Positions 36,181 through 48,289 of a stretch of DNA of 64,000 nt are shown piece by piece. The notes below the pieces were generated by a model. It did no database searches and was not told the DNA's origin. It saw nothing but the letters and a program-made list of their open reading frames with translations. This DNA is from Protopterus annectens (lineage: Eukaryota; Chordata; Ceratodontiformes; Protopteridae), in contig NC_056735.1 of NCBI RefSeq assembly GCF_019279795.1, forward strand, positions 1,944,315,821-1,944,379,820, read 5' to 3'. Each line of letters opens with the position of its first letter. The stretch's first letter is position 1. The translations under genes were made by a program, and so were the position numbers.

Positions 36181-38038
36181 TATGATGTTTCTGGAACAGC
36201 TCAAATGTGCTAATAAAGCTGGACGTTCTATGTTTCAGAAAATGAATAAAGTACTGATGTACAAAAAATTAATTCAGCAATATTTCTACATTGTACTGTT
36301 TGCCCTGGGACAAGGAACAAAACTCTAGTTAGGAAGAGCTGTGGCATGTAAATGAACATTATGTTAGAGTAAAAGGCTCAAGTAAGAAGGAGCCTTTTGA
36401 GATGAAAGAAAAAGTTGGTTGTTAAAAGGAACCCCAAGCATGGGGGATGGAAACTACTTTGAAAAATAGAAGTTGGATGTTAGGTGAAAAGATGATAGTC
36501 TTTCTTAATGAGTAGATGAGGCAATTTGGAGTATGGAGTGTTGCACAAAATGGAAAAAATATATACTGCTTATCTAAACCATGTAGTTCTTGCTTTTGCA
36601 AATTGTTCTGCATTCTAACCAAGTGAAATAAAAAGTATGCTGCTTACATAATTCAGATATTTCATTGATTTGTAAATTGCTATATATTTAAAGCAAGTGA
36701 AAATTGCAGTCCATTATAATTTTTAATGAAACCTTTATTGTTTTGGAATACATTGTTTTGGTAATAACTATTCAAATCTCTGTGTAATACCAGTTTGTTG
36801 ATAAGAAAGCACAAAGAACTGTACCATAAGTGAAAAGCGCTGATAAATGGTGGAAATGTATACCTCATCATATGTTACCAGGTGCTGCCTGTGACAAAAT
36901 GTGTGAACATTACGTGATATTCTATGAAGCAAAGTTTGTACAACATTGGATTTTACTCCATGTTCTCTGTAAGAATGATTTAGCACTGATTATAAAAATA
37001 TGTGCTTGTGTAGTAGTAAGATACCACTGGCAAAATATATATCCAAGCAAAGGGTAAAAAAGGTTGCAGAGACAAACAATTCACTAAAAACAAGCTAAAG
37101 ACTTGACTGTAATACCTTACACCTCCTGTAGTGGATGCCCATGGGATATATGAAAATGACCCCTTAATGGTATACCACTGTTTCATCTAAATGGCTTCTG
37201 AATGCCCATAACTTTTTACTTTCACTTATTGAGTCTATATGGTTATATTCAAGTCAGTTCTCTTTATTGGCTTGAATTTACCCATAACAAAATTGTGTTC
37301 CTAAGTTTTCTGTCTTTAAGGTCCAAGGACTAAAAGTGCAGAATGAACTTGTACAAAGTTATTGGCTGACCACAGCTATCCAAAGGCATGGCAAAACAGA
37401 ATAAATCAACTAATGCCCTGATTTGTCCAAAAGACTGGTATAACATTTGGAACAATGAGAAACACTGTCACATAAGAGTAAACCTGAAAATGCTAAGACA
37501 AGTGACATCACAAATAAAAAAGTGAAAGAACAATGGGACCTGTTTTTGGAACTAGAAATAAAAAGCAAAAATCAGTCTCAGGTGCAAGCTGACATTATGT
37601 GGTTACAGAGTAAAAATTGTGACACTAACTAAAAAAGATTCACAGCACTCTGCTTTACCCAAAAGTAAAATCTCATGTATAAGTTGAGAGTGAATCACTA
37701 AAGGAACAACTTCAACAGCCAGAAAACAAAGTTAATTACTACACAAACTCAAACTTACTGTAGAGAGGTGGACTGTAAAAAATGAAATCTAAAAGTATAA
37801 ATGAAAGTAAACAGTTGGCACTGCTCAGTGTGGGTCTCAAAAAGACAATATGGAAATAATACGGAAGTAGAAAACTATGAATTGAATTCTGTTAGTCAGC
37901 ATATACAAAAGCTTGAACAAAAATACAAAATGCATGAAAGCTTTACTAACATGTTGCAATCTGAATGAAACAGAGAATGAGAATAAAGCCCAAAGCAAAT
38001 TCTAAGAGGAAGCAAACAACAGATTATGACAATTCCCG
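36181..38038. other. Unassigned AT-rich sequence; right part A-rich
   Basis: No motif seen. From about 37,320 the plus strand becomes strongly A-rich with lysine/glutamine-type codons, resembling the flank on the far side of copy 2 (59,976-60,740). The two could be halves of one element split by the giant insertion. Confidence 0.35.
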
Positions 38039-38661
38039 CGATTAATTAAACATCCGTGCAGGAATAGCTTATTCTTGCATGTAAGGGACCGTTCCCATGC
38101 AGCAAGGCAGTGCACCATGCATATTCATGAAGGCATGCTGCTGTGCTGCAAAATGGACACAGTTATGTGTACAAGTGCAGGGGGTATGTCTGAGAGCAGT
38201 GATCTTACAGTACACACACCCCTGCTCACCAGAATTGCCATTCTGCAATTTAAAATGAGCGAGAATGCTTGTAACACTCCCAACCCATTAGGGTAAGAAA
38301 TCTGGTCAAAGCCATAAGGGACAATCATCCCTACCAAGGCAAAAGTTGATAGAATAATAGAGTTAGCATAAGCACATAGCACACACCTCCCAACCCATCA
38401 GAATAAGGAATTTGAAAAAGCCATAAGGTACAATCTTCCCACAAAGCAGAAAGTTGATAGAATAACAGGTTCAGCATTAACATGGATATTCTGAAGGGTA
38501 CAAATAAAAAAACAAAATTATTTTTTTTATACATGCTTATTGCATGTGTAAAAAACTTTATCAGTTTAAGCGTAGCTATGTGGGTGTGCCCGTTGCTTAG
38601 CTATGCTTAGTCCAGCTTAAACAGCACAGGAAGTTAAATAGCAAGAGACATCCACCATAAA

Positions 38662-38730
38662 CAGTACTGCAATAGTGTAGTGGTTAGAGCGCTTTGCCAG
38701 CAGCCATTCCTGGTTTGATCCGCACTGTAA
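38662..38730 (+). other. tRNA-like module (copy 2)
   Basis: The box A-like ATAGTGTAGTGGTTAGAGCG and, 32 nt later, GGTTTGATCC in place of the intact B box of the copy 1 module. Same position relative to the left end as 23,008-23,083. Confidence 0.65.
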
Positions 38731-39249
38731 TCAATTTGCATTTTACATGTGAAAGCAGTACATAAACATTTCTTTTTTATAATTAGCTACTAAATAACAT
38801 ATATTTGTTAACCAGAGTACTGTAGTAGGTCCAGATGTGAGGTATCAGTTTAATAAAGTTGTGAAACCTCCATATAAACACAAGTGCCCAATACAGTATA
38901 GTCACACATGAATAAATGTAATGAAAGTACATTGGTGGATGTCAGGGACAGTAAACACATTTATAATATGTAATGAATGATGAATCTATCCCATACAGCA
39001 GACAGTCTATAGAATAAAAAATAAGCAATGTTAAGCTTTGCACAGCTCTGCTTACCAGGTGTCAGCATTGTGTAAATATAACTGCTAAGCAATGAGTAGC
39101 CTAGCTAAGTGGAATTGCCCATTGGTAAACAGTGCTGAACTTGCCCCTTTAAGCACTGCCAACCTTAGCTAAGCAGGTTTGTCCATAGCTTAGCTTAGCT
39201 CAGCATATTCCAAACCATCCAATCATGGCAAAGGGTGAAAAATTGGCCG

Positions 39250-39708
39250 TATTTAAACTCTGCAGGTGGGAATACAGCTCATGACTGGTTGCAGCTTCCC
39301 AGTGTAGGCAGTATGGCAGGTATTGGCAAAGGCATGCTCTTTTGGAGGCATACAAGAGTCCAAGGTCATGGTAGGACTTCTGGTAAATAACCATGATGCG
39401 AGACTGCTGCAGGGCCAGTACCAGGGTTCCCAATATAAAGTGGAAGCCTGGGACCATCTCTCCTGTGATCTCTTGATCTGGAGGAAGAGGGAGCTCTTGG
39501 ATGAGTGGGTCCAAGAAGCAAGGCAGAGGTGTGATGTCCCAGCAGTGTGTAAGTATTCATATCAATAACTGTTTATCAAAGTCCAGCTTGTGTATGTAAT
39601 GGATAGGTATACCTAAATATTTATCTTTTCCCTTTACAGCTGCAGCTGAGCAGGCTGTGAATCAGGAATCCCATGCCAGTAGGTTGCAAAGGCTGCATTG
39701 AGAGGCTG
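39250..39708 (+). pseudogene. Possible second Myb/SANT-like gene, two exons (relic)
   Basis: The plus-strand frame at 39,323-39,547 reads KVMVGLLVNNHDARLLQGQY, then YKVEAWDHLSCDL and RKRELLDEWVQEARQRC. The spacing of aromatic and W residues is like a Myb/SANT-like DNA-binding domain. It ends at a donor GTGTGTAAGT (intron phase 1). The next exon follows acceptor TTTTCCCTTTACAG (ends 39,640), reads AAEQAVNQESHASRLQRLH then a TGA, and ends at GAGGCTG before GTGAGT, again phase 1. The 46.87-kb Myb gene shows the same phase-1 pattern and a similar exon end (AAGCTG before GTAAGT). This supports a paralogous gene within the same element, but the domain match is weak. Confidence 0.35.
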
Positions 39709-39857
39709 GTGAGTAACAATCTTGCTTGTAGTAGTCATACCAAATAAATATAAGGTAGTAGAAAAGCACCTGACAGTATAAAAACTGTGTATGGGTTGTA
39801 CTGAATAAACCAGACAATATGACAGTAATAGTCCCATATAGGTGATATTTAAATAAA

Positions 39858-41000
39858 ACCGTAACTGCCTGGCAATAAAGTTCTAAATCCTGGACTGGTT
39901 GTGTTTACTCTGGTTGTATAGCATTTAGTGTTGCATTCTCTGAATAGTAATGTTGTGTTAACCACTGTTACCCACACTGTGCTACATAAAAATGTGTCTA
40001 GGAATGTCTGTATAAGACTGTTGTAGGTACAAGGTCAGACTGTACAACCAAGAGAGACATAGAAAACACTGAATGAACAGACAGCAGTTTCTAAATAGAT
40101 CACTCTGATGAAACACAAATTGTTGTATATTTAGCATACACAGCCATGGCTCGAATCCTGGGAGTGGTAGTAAGCTGTATGCATAATTTTAACTAGGAAT
40201 CTGGGAATATGTGTAGAAACAATCAGGCAGTGTTAACAAACATTCCCCCCACAGGTCTTTCAGATAAGAAAACTGTAACTGCCTGGAAATAAAGTTTTAA
40301 TCCTGGACTGGTTGTGTTTACTCTGGTATTGTATGGCCTGATATGTTGCAGTCACCAAGATCTGATATCAGAATAGTACTGTTGTGTCAACCACTATTTC
40401 TCACACTGTGCTGCATAAAAATATGTCTAGGAGTGTCTGTATAAGACTGTTGTAATTACAAGGTCAGATTGTACAACCAAGAGAGACTTAGACAGAAAAC
40501 ACTAAAAGAACAGACAGTTGTTTCTAAATAGCTCACTCTGATGAAACATAAACTGTTGCATTTTTAGCAGACACAGTCATGGTTCAAATCCTGAAAGAGG
40601 TAGTAAGCTGTAAGCATAATCATACCTCTCAACTGTACAGATTTTCCCAGAATGTCCAGATATTTGGCTCATATATTTGGCCTGTCCCTCTTTTTTACTG
40701 GCAAATCATTGGAATGATCTCAGGATTGTAGTCACCAAATAATGACATACATTTGAGTGTCAGACTTCAAATCCTTCAGAAAATGTATATTAAAACAAAT
40801 CCCGTTACTCTAGCAACTGTCTAAAAGTTTATAAGAGCAATATTCAAAATATGTCCCTGTTTGTACCCCCATGTTGTCAAGCTTTGTCCAGATGTTGTGC
40901 ATTAAGGGATTGAGAGGTATGTGCATACTTTTAACTAGGAATCTGGGAATATGAGTAGAAACAGTCAGGTAGTGTTAACAAACATTCCCTCTACAGGTCT
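39858..41000. repeat. Direct duplication, two units of about 410 bp (second interrupted)
   Basis: Unit 1 (39,858-40,255) and unit 2 (40,273-40,997) share GTAACTGCCTGG.AATAAAGTT, CCTGGACTGGTTGTGTTTAC, AGTGTCTGTATAAGACTGTT-like and GCAGTGTTAACAAACATTCC-like blocks in the same order. Both end in a pyrimidine run and ACAGGTCT. Unit 2 is longer because of a 301-bp inverted-repeat insertion at 40,621. Confidence 0.85.
40621..40921. mobile_element. Small non-autonomous DNA transposon with TIR CATACCTCTCAA
   Basis: It begins CATACCTCTCAACTGTACAG and ends TTGAGAGGTATG, a 12-bp perfect inverted repeat. The paralogous unit at 40,170-40,195 has an empty site (GTATGCATAATTTTAACTAG). Flanks GCATAAT and GCATACT suggest a 7-8 bp target duplication, pointing to a hAT-like mechanism. 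Partial relatives begin at 30,747 and 55,506. Confidence 0.75.
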
Positions 41001-41519
41001 ACCAGGTAAGAGAAGTAAAATTTAGCTATAAGACAGCTGAAGTATACACTGTGTACAAACATACCACTGCCCAAACCAAGGTCATAGGGCATTGTAATAA
41101 TACCTGTAGAGTAATGATTAGACTAATGATCATTAAAGATGTGAGTACTGCAAGGATATACAAGTTAATTGACATCTCTACCCCCCACCATATCTGCAAC
41201 AACGATCTAAACACACAAATCAAAGGGTATGTTTACACCAAACCTACTGTTGGGACATATGTCTTATTGTTCAAGAAATATTGAAATGTGCTTCTATTAA
41301 TGTTCCATGCTGAAATACTATCATCGTTGGTCTGTTGCTATCAATGTAACCTGCATGCCATTGTAATGGCCACTGTGGTTCCATATATGCATCTGTTCTG
41401 TTTGCTATGTAACTGTTCCAAATCTGTTGATTTGGGTTAATGGGAATATCTATGCATGCTGTTATAACTAACCCTGTATTGTGTTGACTATTACTAACCC
41501 ACATATGTTCTAAAACAGT
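41001..41519. other. Unassigned interior of copy 2
   Basis: Short open frames on both strands (77 codons at 41,051; part of a 125-codon minus frame to 41,271) without recognisable domains. Confidence 0.35.
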
Positions 41520-41960
41520 AACACCATACCACGTTTGGGAAGGCTGGTCCCAGCAGTCCCACCTCTCCCACCTCATCTGGCCATGGCACCGGGCCCCAGC
41601 CGATCTGCGGCCATCTCGAGACCTCCTCGTCTGCTGGTTCTGCACCACCTTCAGGTGGAACCAGCTCAGGGGATGGGGCTCGTTCCCTCCCTGGGAGTGG
41701 GTAAGGATAGGATTCTGTCACCCAAAGCCAGGTCCGAGGTTTGGTGTGTAGTGAGCTCTGAAAGGAGTTTGGAGATCTGCTACACTAGCTTGAGGGCTGC
41801 GTGGTGCAATTAGATGGTCAGCCTGCCCTTCCTGCTCAGCCCCTAGCACAACCATCTCCGGGGCCAGGAAAGTGCAGTGGTGACTGCCCATGGGTGGGGA
41901 CCTCAGTTCCACTGTTTCCATTTGGGGGCTCATGGGCTTACAATTTCCAAACACCCCTCT
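41520..41960 (+). other. GC-rich island, possible captured or downstream exon
   Basis: A sharply GC-rich patch in an AT-rich background. After a branch-like TACTAAC and CTAAAACAG (ends 41,519), one frame reads a Ser/Gly/Pro/Thr-rich segment (AGPSSPTSPTSSGHGTG, then SSSAGSAPPSGGTSSGDG) to a donor-like GGGAGTGGGTAAGG at 41,704. Such linkers are common in Myb-type partner proteins, so this could be the third exon of the 39.25-kb gene. A minus-strand frame (41,721-41,494) is also proline/glutamate-rich. Strand and identity are unsettled. Confidence 0.3.
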
Positions 41961-42689
41961 CCGTCGAAGGTGTTTACCACACACATGTGTCATATACCAC
42001 CCCTGTATGCTATCTTATCTGTCTTATCTGTCTTCCTACCCAAACTACCTCCCCAAATATACCTACTATCCTTCCCCAACATCCCACTCTCACTTTAAAA
42101 ACAAAAAGACAATCTGTTCCCAAAAAACAAAATTTCACCTAATACGTAGCTGTCCATTTCACACACGTGTCCACTGGACACATGTAATCTGGTCTAATTG
42201 GCACCACAACACATTATTATTGTCTACACCCCTCTCTCAGGGATTTGAGTGTCCAAATATACCTCCAAATTCAGTATATATGCACAGCTGTTGCTGTAGA
42301 AGAAATAGACATCTATGAACCTTCCCTACACCTGTCCTGCACATCCCTAGCTACTTTTCCTATTGTCTTTCCCTCTTTGTGACCCCTTTTTCACCACTTT
42401 CCTATCACCCCTTTTTTCTTTATTTTTAAAGAAATTAGCATGGGGGTAAGTAGGAGTAAGCAGTTTTAAGCATTAGTAAGTGGGGTTAATCCTCTTTGTG
42501 TGGTGCTAAGCAATGCCTACACAGATTAAGCACTTTGAAGGCAGTCTGTGAGCATATTTAACCGGAAGTTAGCATTGCTTACTGCCACGCAAACCCACAC
42601 AAACCCACTTACATCTACTTAAAAGTGCATTAATCACTCTGTATCCAACAGCCCCTGTTCTACCTAGCAACAAAATAATCAGTGCTTTC

Positions 42690-42758
42690 TAGTCTAGAAC
42701 CCAGGACCCTGCACACCATACCCAGAGCAATATACCACTACTCCATTAGAGCTGCGTT
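42690..42758 (-). other. tRNA-like unit (block a)
   Basis: The minus strand reads GCTCTAATGGAGTAGTGGTA (box A-like) and then, about 35 nt later, CCTGGGTTCTAGAC (near B box). It corresponds in position to the unit at 50,692-50,758 and to the array units of copy 1. Confidence 0.6.
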
Positions 42759-43004
42759 ACTAAACACTTTCTTTTAAATATATCATTCAATACAAGTACA
42801 GAATAGTATGGAACAAACACTGTGGAACCAGAATGTTTATAATATATAAATATACAGATATAGATGTGTATGGTGATAGATGCATATGAAAAGTGTATAC
42901 ATCAGATATAAGTAGCTGTACATACAACATTACACATATAGAATATGTACATATATATCATAAAATAATATAATGTGTAACTATCAAACAAGAAATATAC
43001 TGAT

Positions 43005-43107
43005 ATATCAATAACCATATATTAAAAAATATATATAGAGAGACATATATCTATACAAGGATAAATATATATTAACATAATATATACATATATATAAATA
43101 TATATCT

Positions 43108-43169
<62 letters not shown>

Positions 43170-43179
43170 ATATACAGTG

Positions 43180-43248
<69 letters not shown>

Positions 43249-43312
43249 TACATACATATATACATACATGCATACATATACAAATATAGATATATATGCA
43301 TACACACACACA

Positions 43313-43363
<51 letters not shown>

Positions 43364-43410
43364 TTATATATATGTCTGTATATATATATATATATATATA
43401 TATACATAAC
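43005..43410. repeat. Compound (AT)n/(ATAC)n/(CA)n microsatellite
   Basis: AT runs at about 43,110-43,162, 43,193-43,245 and 43,379-43,405, a CATACATA stretch, and (CA)n at 43,303-43,352. All long frames here are Tyr-Ile or Cys-Val repeats. Confidence 0.95.
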
Positions 43411-44879
43411 ATGTACTGTAGTTATACCCAGCACCATATCCTCCCCACCCCTAAGTGCAAGAGATCTGGACAAAGGCTGCAAAATGGGTGGGGGGGGGGC
43501 AATTGACTAACACTAGGGACACAATGTACATCCTGCAGGTATAAATGTACAATGTCGCTACAGGAACAGGGTGTGTGTCAGCATACATGTTCAGAAGGAT
43601 GTCAGTTATGAAACTGTAATGAATGTCAACATAGTGATTCACCACAGGAAGGAATAAAATGATACTGTTCAACAGACCAGAAATATGGACAATAAACGTG
43701 GACAGTCTGGAACAATCTGGCCGGTGACAGGTATGCTCAGAACACTGCAAGAAAGCATAACCAAGCCTGACAAAGGGGAGGGAGCTATGAATATGTGGAC
43801 ATATCTGACATACTGGTGTCAATGAGCTGACACATGTGATGCAGTAACACCCTCCTGTCTGTTCCAAAATCTATTGAGTGGAATAGCACAAGTCCAAAAC
43901 CCAGTGACTTCCCAGGAGTTAGTCATGTAAATCTTCACATCCCTCCCACTGATGTGTCAAACATACACAACACCTATGGTGGCCAGGCAACACTACACAT
44001 CTGCCAAATATGTGGACATAACATCATATTAGGGAAAATACACTGAGCTGCTAGCCATGTCACTAAGCAATATCCGAACTACAGAAAGATTGGCACAACA
44101 AAAAAACAATCTTGCTATGGGGGAATACACATGTAATTGCAAATATACCAGGCAGTCCAGGGATGTAACAGCACTGAGAAACAGACACCAGTGTGAAAGT
44201 AAATACAGTATAAGGAGTGTGTGAACCAAACTGTCAGCATGTTTGATACTCACACACTTCCCCTACTATAATGGCCCAATATACACTGTAGTATGATGCC
44301 TGACTGTGTTATGGGGCATGTCACATTCTTACCCTACAAAAATGTGACACTCGATAAAGCACCAGAAACTGGATCTGCATGCAAAGGCAGATAGAAAAGG
44401 AAACATAACACTTACATTTACCCACCCCCAAGAAATAACATATTCACGATACACTGCTACACAGTCCTGACAGTCTGTCAACCATAGCCAGAAATACAAA
44501 GACCTCCCAATTGTACACACTCCCAAAGAATGACCAGGCCTTGTCATCATGTATAAGGCCTCTTACACATAAAATGTCTGGCAGTCTGATACATAACTGG
44601 GAGGATATTATGAATTACATCACTAAGTAATGATATACCATAGCTCTATGCCACTGACTGCATGTTATATGGACAAAGTTTGGCATACTCATGGACAGAG
44701 GGCTAAACACAGGTCCAGGATGGAGATATTGCTGTTATAAACTGAGAACACAGCTGGTGTAGGTCTAATCCTATGCCCCCATCACACATAGTGCAAATGT
44801 GAACATCCCACACTCTGCTATGTCCAGCCCTGAATCTTGCCTGTCTGTACAATCCCACTGTCTGCAATCAATATAATGT

Positions 44880-46145
44880 AGCCAGTCACACTACTCTCCT
44901 GTAGACTTTGCATATCATTCTTAATGTTACTTGCCTGTCACAAATAACTGCTGACTCTCCTCCCCACCACAAACAACTTGCCTGTACTCTCTTGTACACC
45001 TCTCCCACACTGCCCATGACTCTGAAACAATGTTCCCAAGTAGTTAGACCTATCCACCTTCTAAACTGTACATCCTGCATTGTCACCATTCCTCTATTCC
45101 CCACCCCATTCACACACATGTATTCTTACTTAGTCCTGCTGACAATCATTTTTCCCCACTCTACAACATAACCCCACATCCTCAGGGTCTCCACATCCTG
45201 TCCCTTAATCTCACTACAGACGACAATGACATCTGCAAACTGCAAGGTCAACAGGGGCCTCCTGTCTGATCATGTATGTCAACCTGTCCCTCACCACTGC
45301 AAATGTGAAAGGACACACAGCTGACCCCTGATGTACTCCCACTTCCACCTTAAATCCACCTGTCATGTCAAAACCAGATATCATTGCTATCACAGTAGCC
45401 TCCTACATATCCTGTGGTGTCTGACAGACTCCTCGGGCACCCCTGAACTTCACATACAATACCACAACTTCTCTCCAGGCAGGATGTTATATGCTCTCTG
45501 TAGGGGCACATAGACACAATGCAGCTGCATCTCAGCCTCAGTGCAGAGCTCCATCAACACTTGTGGATCAACATTTGCATCTGTAATGCTCTTATCTGGC
45601 ATGAAACCATACTGCAAATCATCAATCATCACCATGTTCTCAACCTAGCTGCCACCACCCTTTACCATTACCTCATCCTTTGACCAATCAATGTTATCCC
45701 TCACTTGTTACTACAGCTCTGCAGACCACCCTTGTTCAATAAGCAGTACACATATATATTCACCAGCATCTCACGCATCCTCTCACTTTCCAAGATTACA
45801 GTAAACAACCCAGTTAAAAATGCCACTGCCAGGCCTCAGAAACACTTCCAGGCATCCACAGGTATGTCACCTGGAACAACAGCCTTCCCACTGTTCAGCC
45901 CCCTCATAGCTATCCTTACATTCTCCTTGATAATCTGTTGTACCTCCTGATTAACCATACCCACCTGAACCAACCTTCCTTCCCCATTTTCCTCATGGAA
46001 CAGGCCATCAAAGTGATGTTTCCATATGTTCTAAACACACTCCTAGCTTGTATGTTTCACCCATATTCCTTTCTCACCCTTTTGTACTGTACATCCTTCC
46101 TAGCGATGTGCCTCTGTCTAGCCAATAACTACAGGCCCTATACAC
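44880..46145 (-). pseudogene. RTE-clade LINE reverse transcriptase relic
   Basis: Minus strand, from high to low coordinates: LARQRHIARKDVQ (46,125-46,085), MVNQEVQQIIKENVRIAMRG then PGDIPVDAWKCF (45,950-45,845), LQYGFMPDKSITDAN (45,620-45,580), FKVEVGVHQGSAV (45,350-45,310), a degraded catalytic region (AVCRCHCRL where relatives have FADDIVI) and YMCVNGVGNRGMVTMQDVQF then VYKRVQASCLWWG (45,120-44,960). This order and these blocks are those of RTE-type LINEs. Frameshifts and stops are frequent. Inserted into the giant element between its two repeat blocks; 5' part beyond 46,145 not readable. Confidence 0.85.
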
Positions 46146-46625
46146 CATCCATGCTCCAACATTACATACAACCCCAGACTCCACATCAGTATGTCAGACT
46201 CTACATCCATAGCCATGTTCAACACTGTCTTTGCCATGCACCCCATCTCTTTACACTCACATCTACTCTGTGCATCTGTCTGTCAATCCCACTTCTCCTT
46301 TGCCAACACCTTTATCTGCATACTCCCCTGTACTTCTTCATTCCACCACCACATGTGTAAGCAGTCACCATCGGGGCAGCATGTCAACCTGTATCTGATT
46401 GAGCATAGTAAGTCACAAGTGCATTAATGTAATGCTGAGTATGAGTACAAATTGGGCACATCCACTAAGGGCAATCGGAAGGCCATCCCCACATATGTCT
46501 GTGGTCTAACAGGCAACTGTCCAACCCACCCTGTAATGAAGGTCAGCCACAGCACATACACACACACCATAGCTAAAGACGACCAGCTTCGGACATGTTT
46601 AGGACAAACATCACCCCCTGTCTCA
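46146..46625. other. Unassigned; probable upstream region of the Myb-like gene
   Basis: No motif recognised. It may hold the end of the RTE insertion and native element sequence leading to the TATA box at 46,633. Confidence 0.35.
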
Positions 46626-46632
46626 ACATCAG

Positions 46633-46640
46633 TATAAAAG
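46633..46640 (+). promoter_or_regulatory. Candidate TATA box for the Myb-like gene
   Basis: TATAAAAG in the context ATCAGTATAAAAGGACATGC, about 230 bp upstream of the first ATG of the Myb-like frame and on the same strand. Confidence 0.4.
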
Positions 46641-46868
46641 GACATGCACACCACATGCACCCCTACCCTCACCATTAATCAGGTGCAAACTGCCTACTTA
46701 CACATAATGCTATGCATGTTCATACAATTCTGCTAGGTACTGGAGTATTATTTGATGTAATGTTGTGGCTGCTGATACTCATTACTAGTGAGCTGTCTCT
46801 GTAAAGACCTATGGACAATGTCTGATGTCCTGTGATGTGTTTTTCCCTGTATATGTCTTTCAGATGTA

Positions 46869-47561
46869 ATGCAAAGGCTTCCATCCTATGATGTCCAGGA
46901 GACAGCAGCCATAAATGAGGCCATCCTGGAACACTACCACATCCTCTTCAGTCAGGGTCGCCAACATCAGTGGGAGAGGACAGCCCTCTGGGAAGACCTC
47001 ACACAGAGAGTGAACACCTTGGGGTACCTTGGCCGCACATTCAAACAGGTCAGGCACAGAGCAACTGACCTGATTCAATGTGCACAGTAACGGGCTGCTG
47101 CGGTGGCAAGGGACCATTCTGCTACTAGTGGGGGACCACCCAGCAAGGCCCCACTTACAGCAATGGAGGAGCTCCTTGCCAACCTTGGGATGGCCCACAG
47201 AGAACAACCACTACAAGATGTAGCTGTCATGGAGGTGGGTGCCACCCAGGAAACTGCTGAGGAGCGTCCAGGTAAGGCAAAATTGCACATCAGTGTACTG
47301 AGGTTACATTTCAACTGTGTAGTAACAGTCTTTAGAAGCAGATGTCATTGCAAAATAGAGCTCTGGGTGGGGTTTAGTAATGCACACATGTGCCCATTTC
47401 AGGTGAAGAATAGCAAATAGTGTAATATCATAGTGTAGACTGTACCTGTGCATACATGTACTATTGATCCTGGACTGATGGCTAATGTGAAGGTGCTGAC
47501 AATACCTCTCCCTCACATTACCTAGATACCTCTCAACATGAGGCACAGGAGCCTGAAGCTG
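46869..47561 (+). pseudogene. Harbinger Myb/SANT-like partner protein, exons 1-2 (one in-frame stop)
   Basis: In Harbinger elements a Myb-like protein binds the ends and helps the transposase enter the nucleus. The frame from 46,869 has the three-helix pattern: INEAILEHYHILFSQGR, then ALWEDLTQRVNTLG, then RTFKQVRHRATDLI. A TAA at 47,088 (probably from CAA) interrupts it. The same frame continues with RAAAVARDHSATSGGPPSK and MEELLANLGMAHRE to a donor (GTCCAG, then GTAAGG, at 47,270; phase 1). A 36-bp second exon (47,526-47,561) follows acceptor CCCTCACATTACCTAG, reads TSQHEAQEPEA in phase, and ends at GTAAGTATG, also phase 1. Later exons are not seen; a Tc1 relic follows. Only one visible stop makes this the best-kept coding piece of the element. 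Confidence 0.75.
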
Positions 47562-48289
47562 GTAAGTATGAGATTTTCCTGTTGTGGCTTACCAGGACCC
47601 CAGGTATTTTAAGGTCATGCATGTGGCCATGCACTGAACTGTTATAGTCAGCAAATTGCATGTATCTGCAACATTACCTGTGGTGGGGTTCACTGCATGA
47701 TATCGCAGGGGTCTATTTGCATGAGATGTCACATATCAGTAGCATAACTCACAAACCTGTTATTGCAGGACATCTGAATAATGATTGCCAAAATATGGGG
47801 ACAGAGTGCCAATAGTAGGGACATGTTGTATACAGTACTGTGTGACAGTGCATATAAAAGGTGTACACACATGTCACAATGCCAGGTATGTGTGAGATAT
47901 GACAATGTGAGCACAATATACAAGACCAAAGCCAGGCAACCTGTCATGTGATCTATAATCTGTACAATGCAAATGTAAAACATACAACTCTGTTAGGGGA
48001 ACATGTATATGGAGTGGAAACAGTCCAAGAAGCTAGATTCATATGTGTGGACAGGAGGAAACTCAAACTTGGGTATATCAGTGTGTGATACAACCACAGC
48101 AGTTGATCAGATTAGGTATACACCTGCCATCAGTCATGGACTCCTGCAGTACCTGCATATAGCAGTCAGCTCACATACCAGGATTATCCCAACACAGACC
48201 CACAGTTGCCTGTTACAGCAAAACCCATGGTTTGCATACAGCCTAACATGCTGCAAAGAGATTGAATGTTCTGGACACATGCACACAGC
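47562..48289. other. Unassigned interior of copy 2
   Basis: No recognised motif. The left end of the Tc1 relic may lie here, but I could not find its inverted repeat. Confidence 0.35.

Larger units (their letters stand above)
42436..44850. repeat. Internal segmental duplication, block a
   Basis: Collinear with block b at 50,480-52,560. Shared landmarks in order: TAAGC-type repeats, CACTCTGTATCCAACAGCCC-like block, minus tRNA-like unit, AAATATATCATTCA.TACA, long (AT)n, GTGCAAG, GCTACAG.A..GACAGGG-type block, ACTGAGCTGCTAG.CATGTC, GGGGGAATACACATGTAATT, CAGACACCAGTGTGAAAGT. Sizes differ mainly by microsatellite length. Confidence 0.85.

Noticed and set aside
43005-43510. Long reading frames of Tyr-Ile, Cys-Val or His-Thr repeats here and at 1,713-1,949, 15,288-15,548, 26,807-27,197, 31,738-32,068, 50,951-51,316 and 53,918-54,145
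   Set aside because: They are translations of (AT)n and (CA)n microsatellites, open on both strands at once, with no flanking domain.
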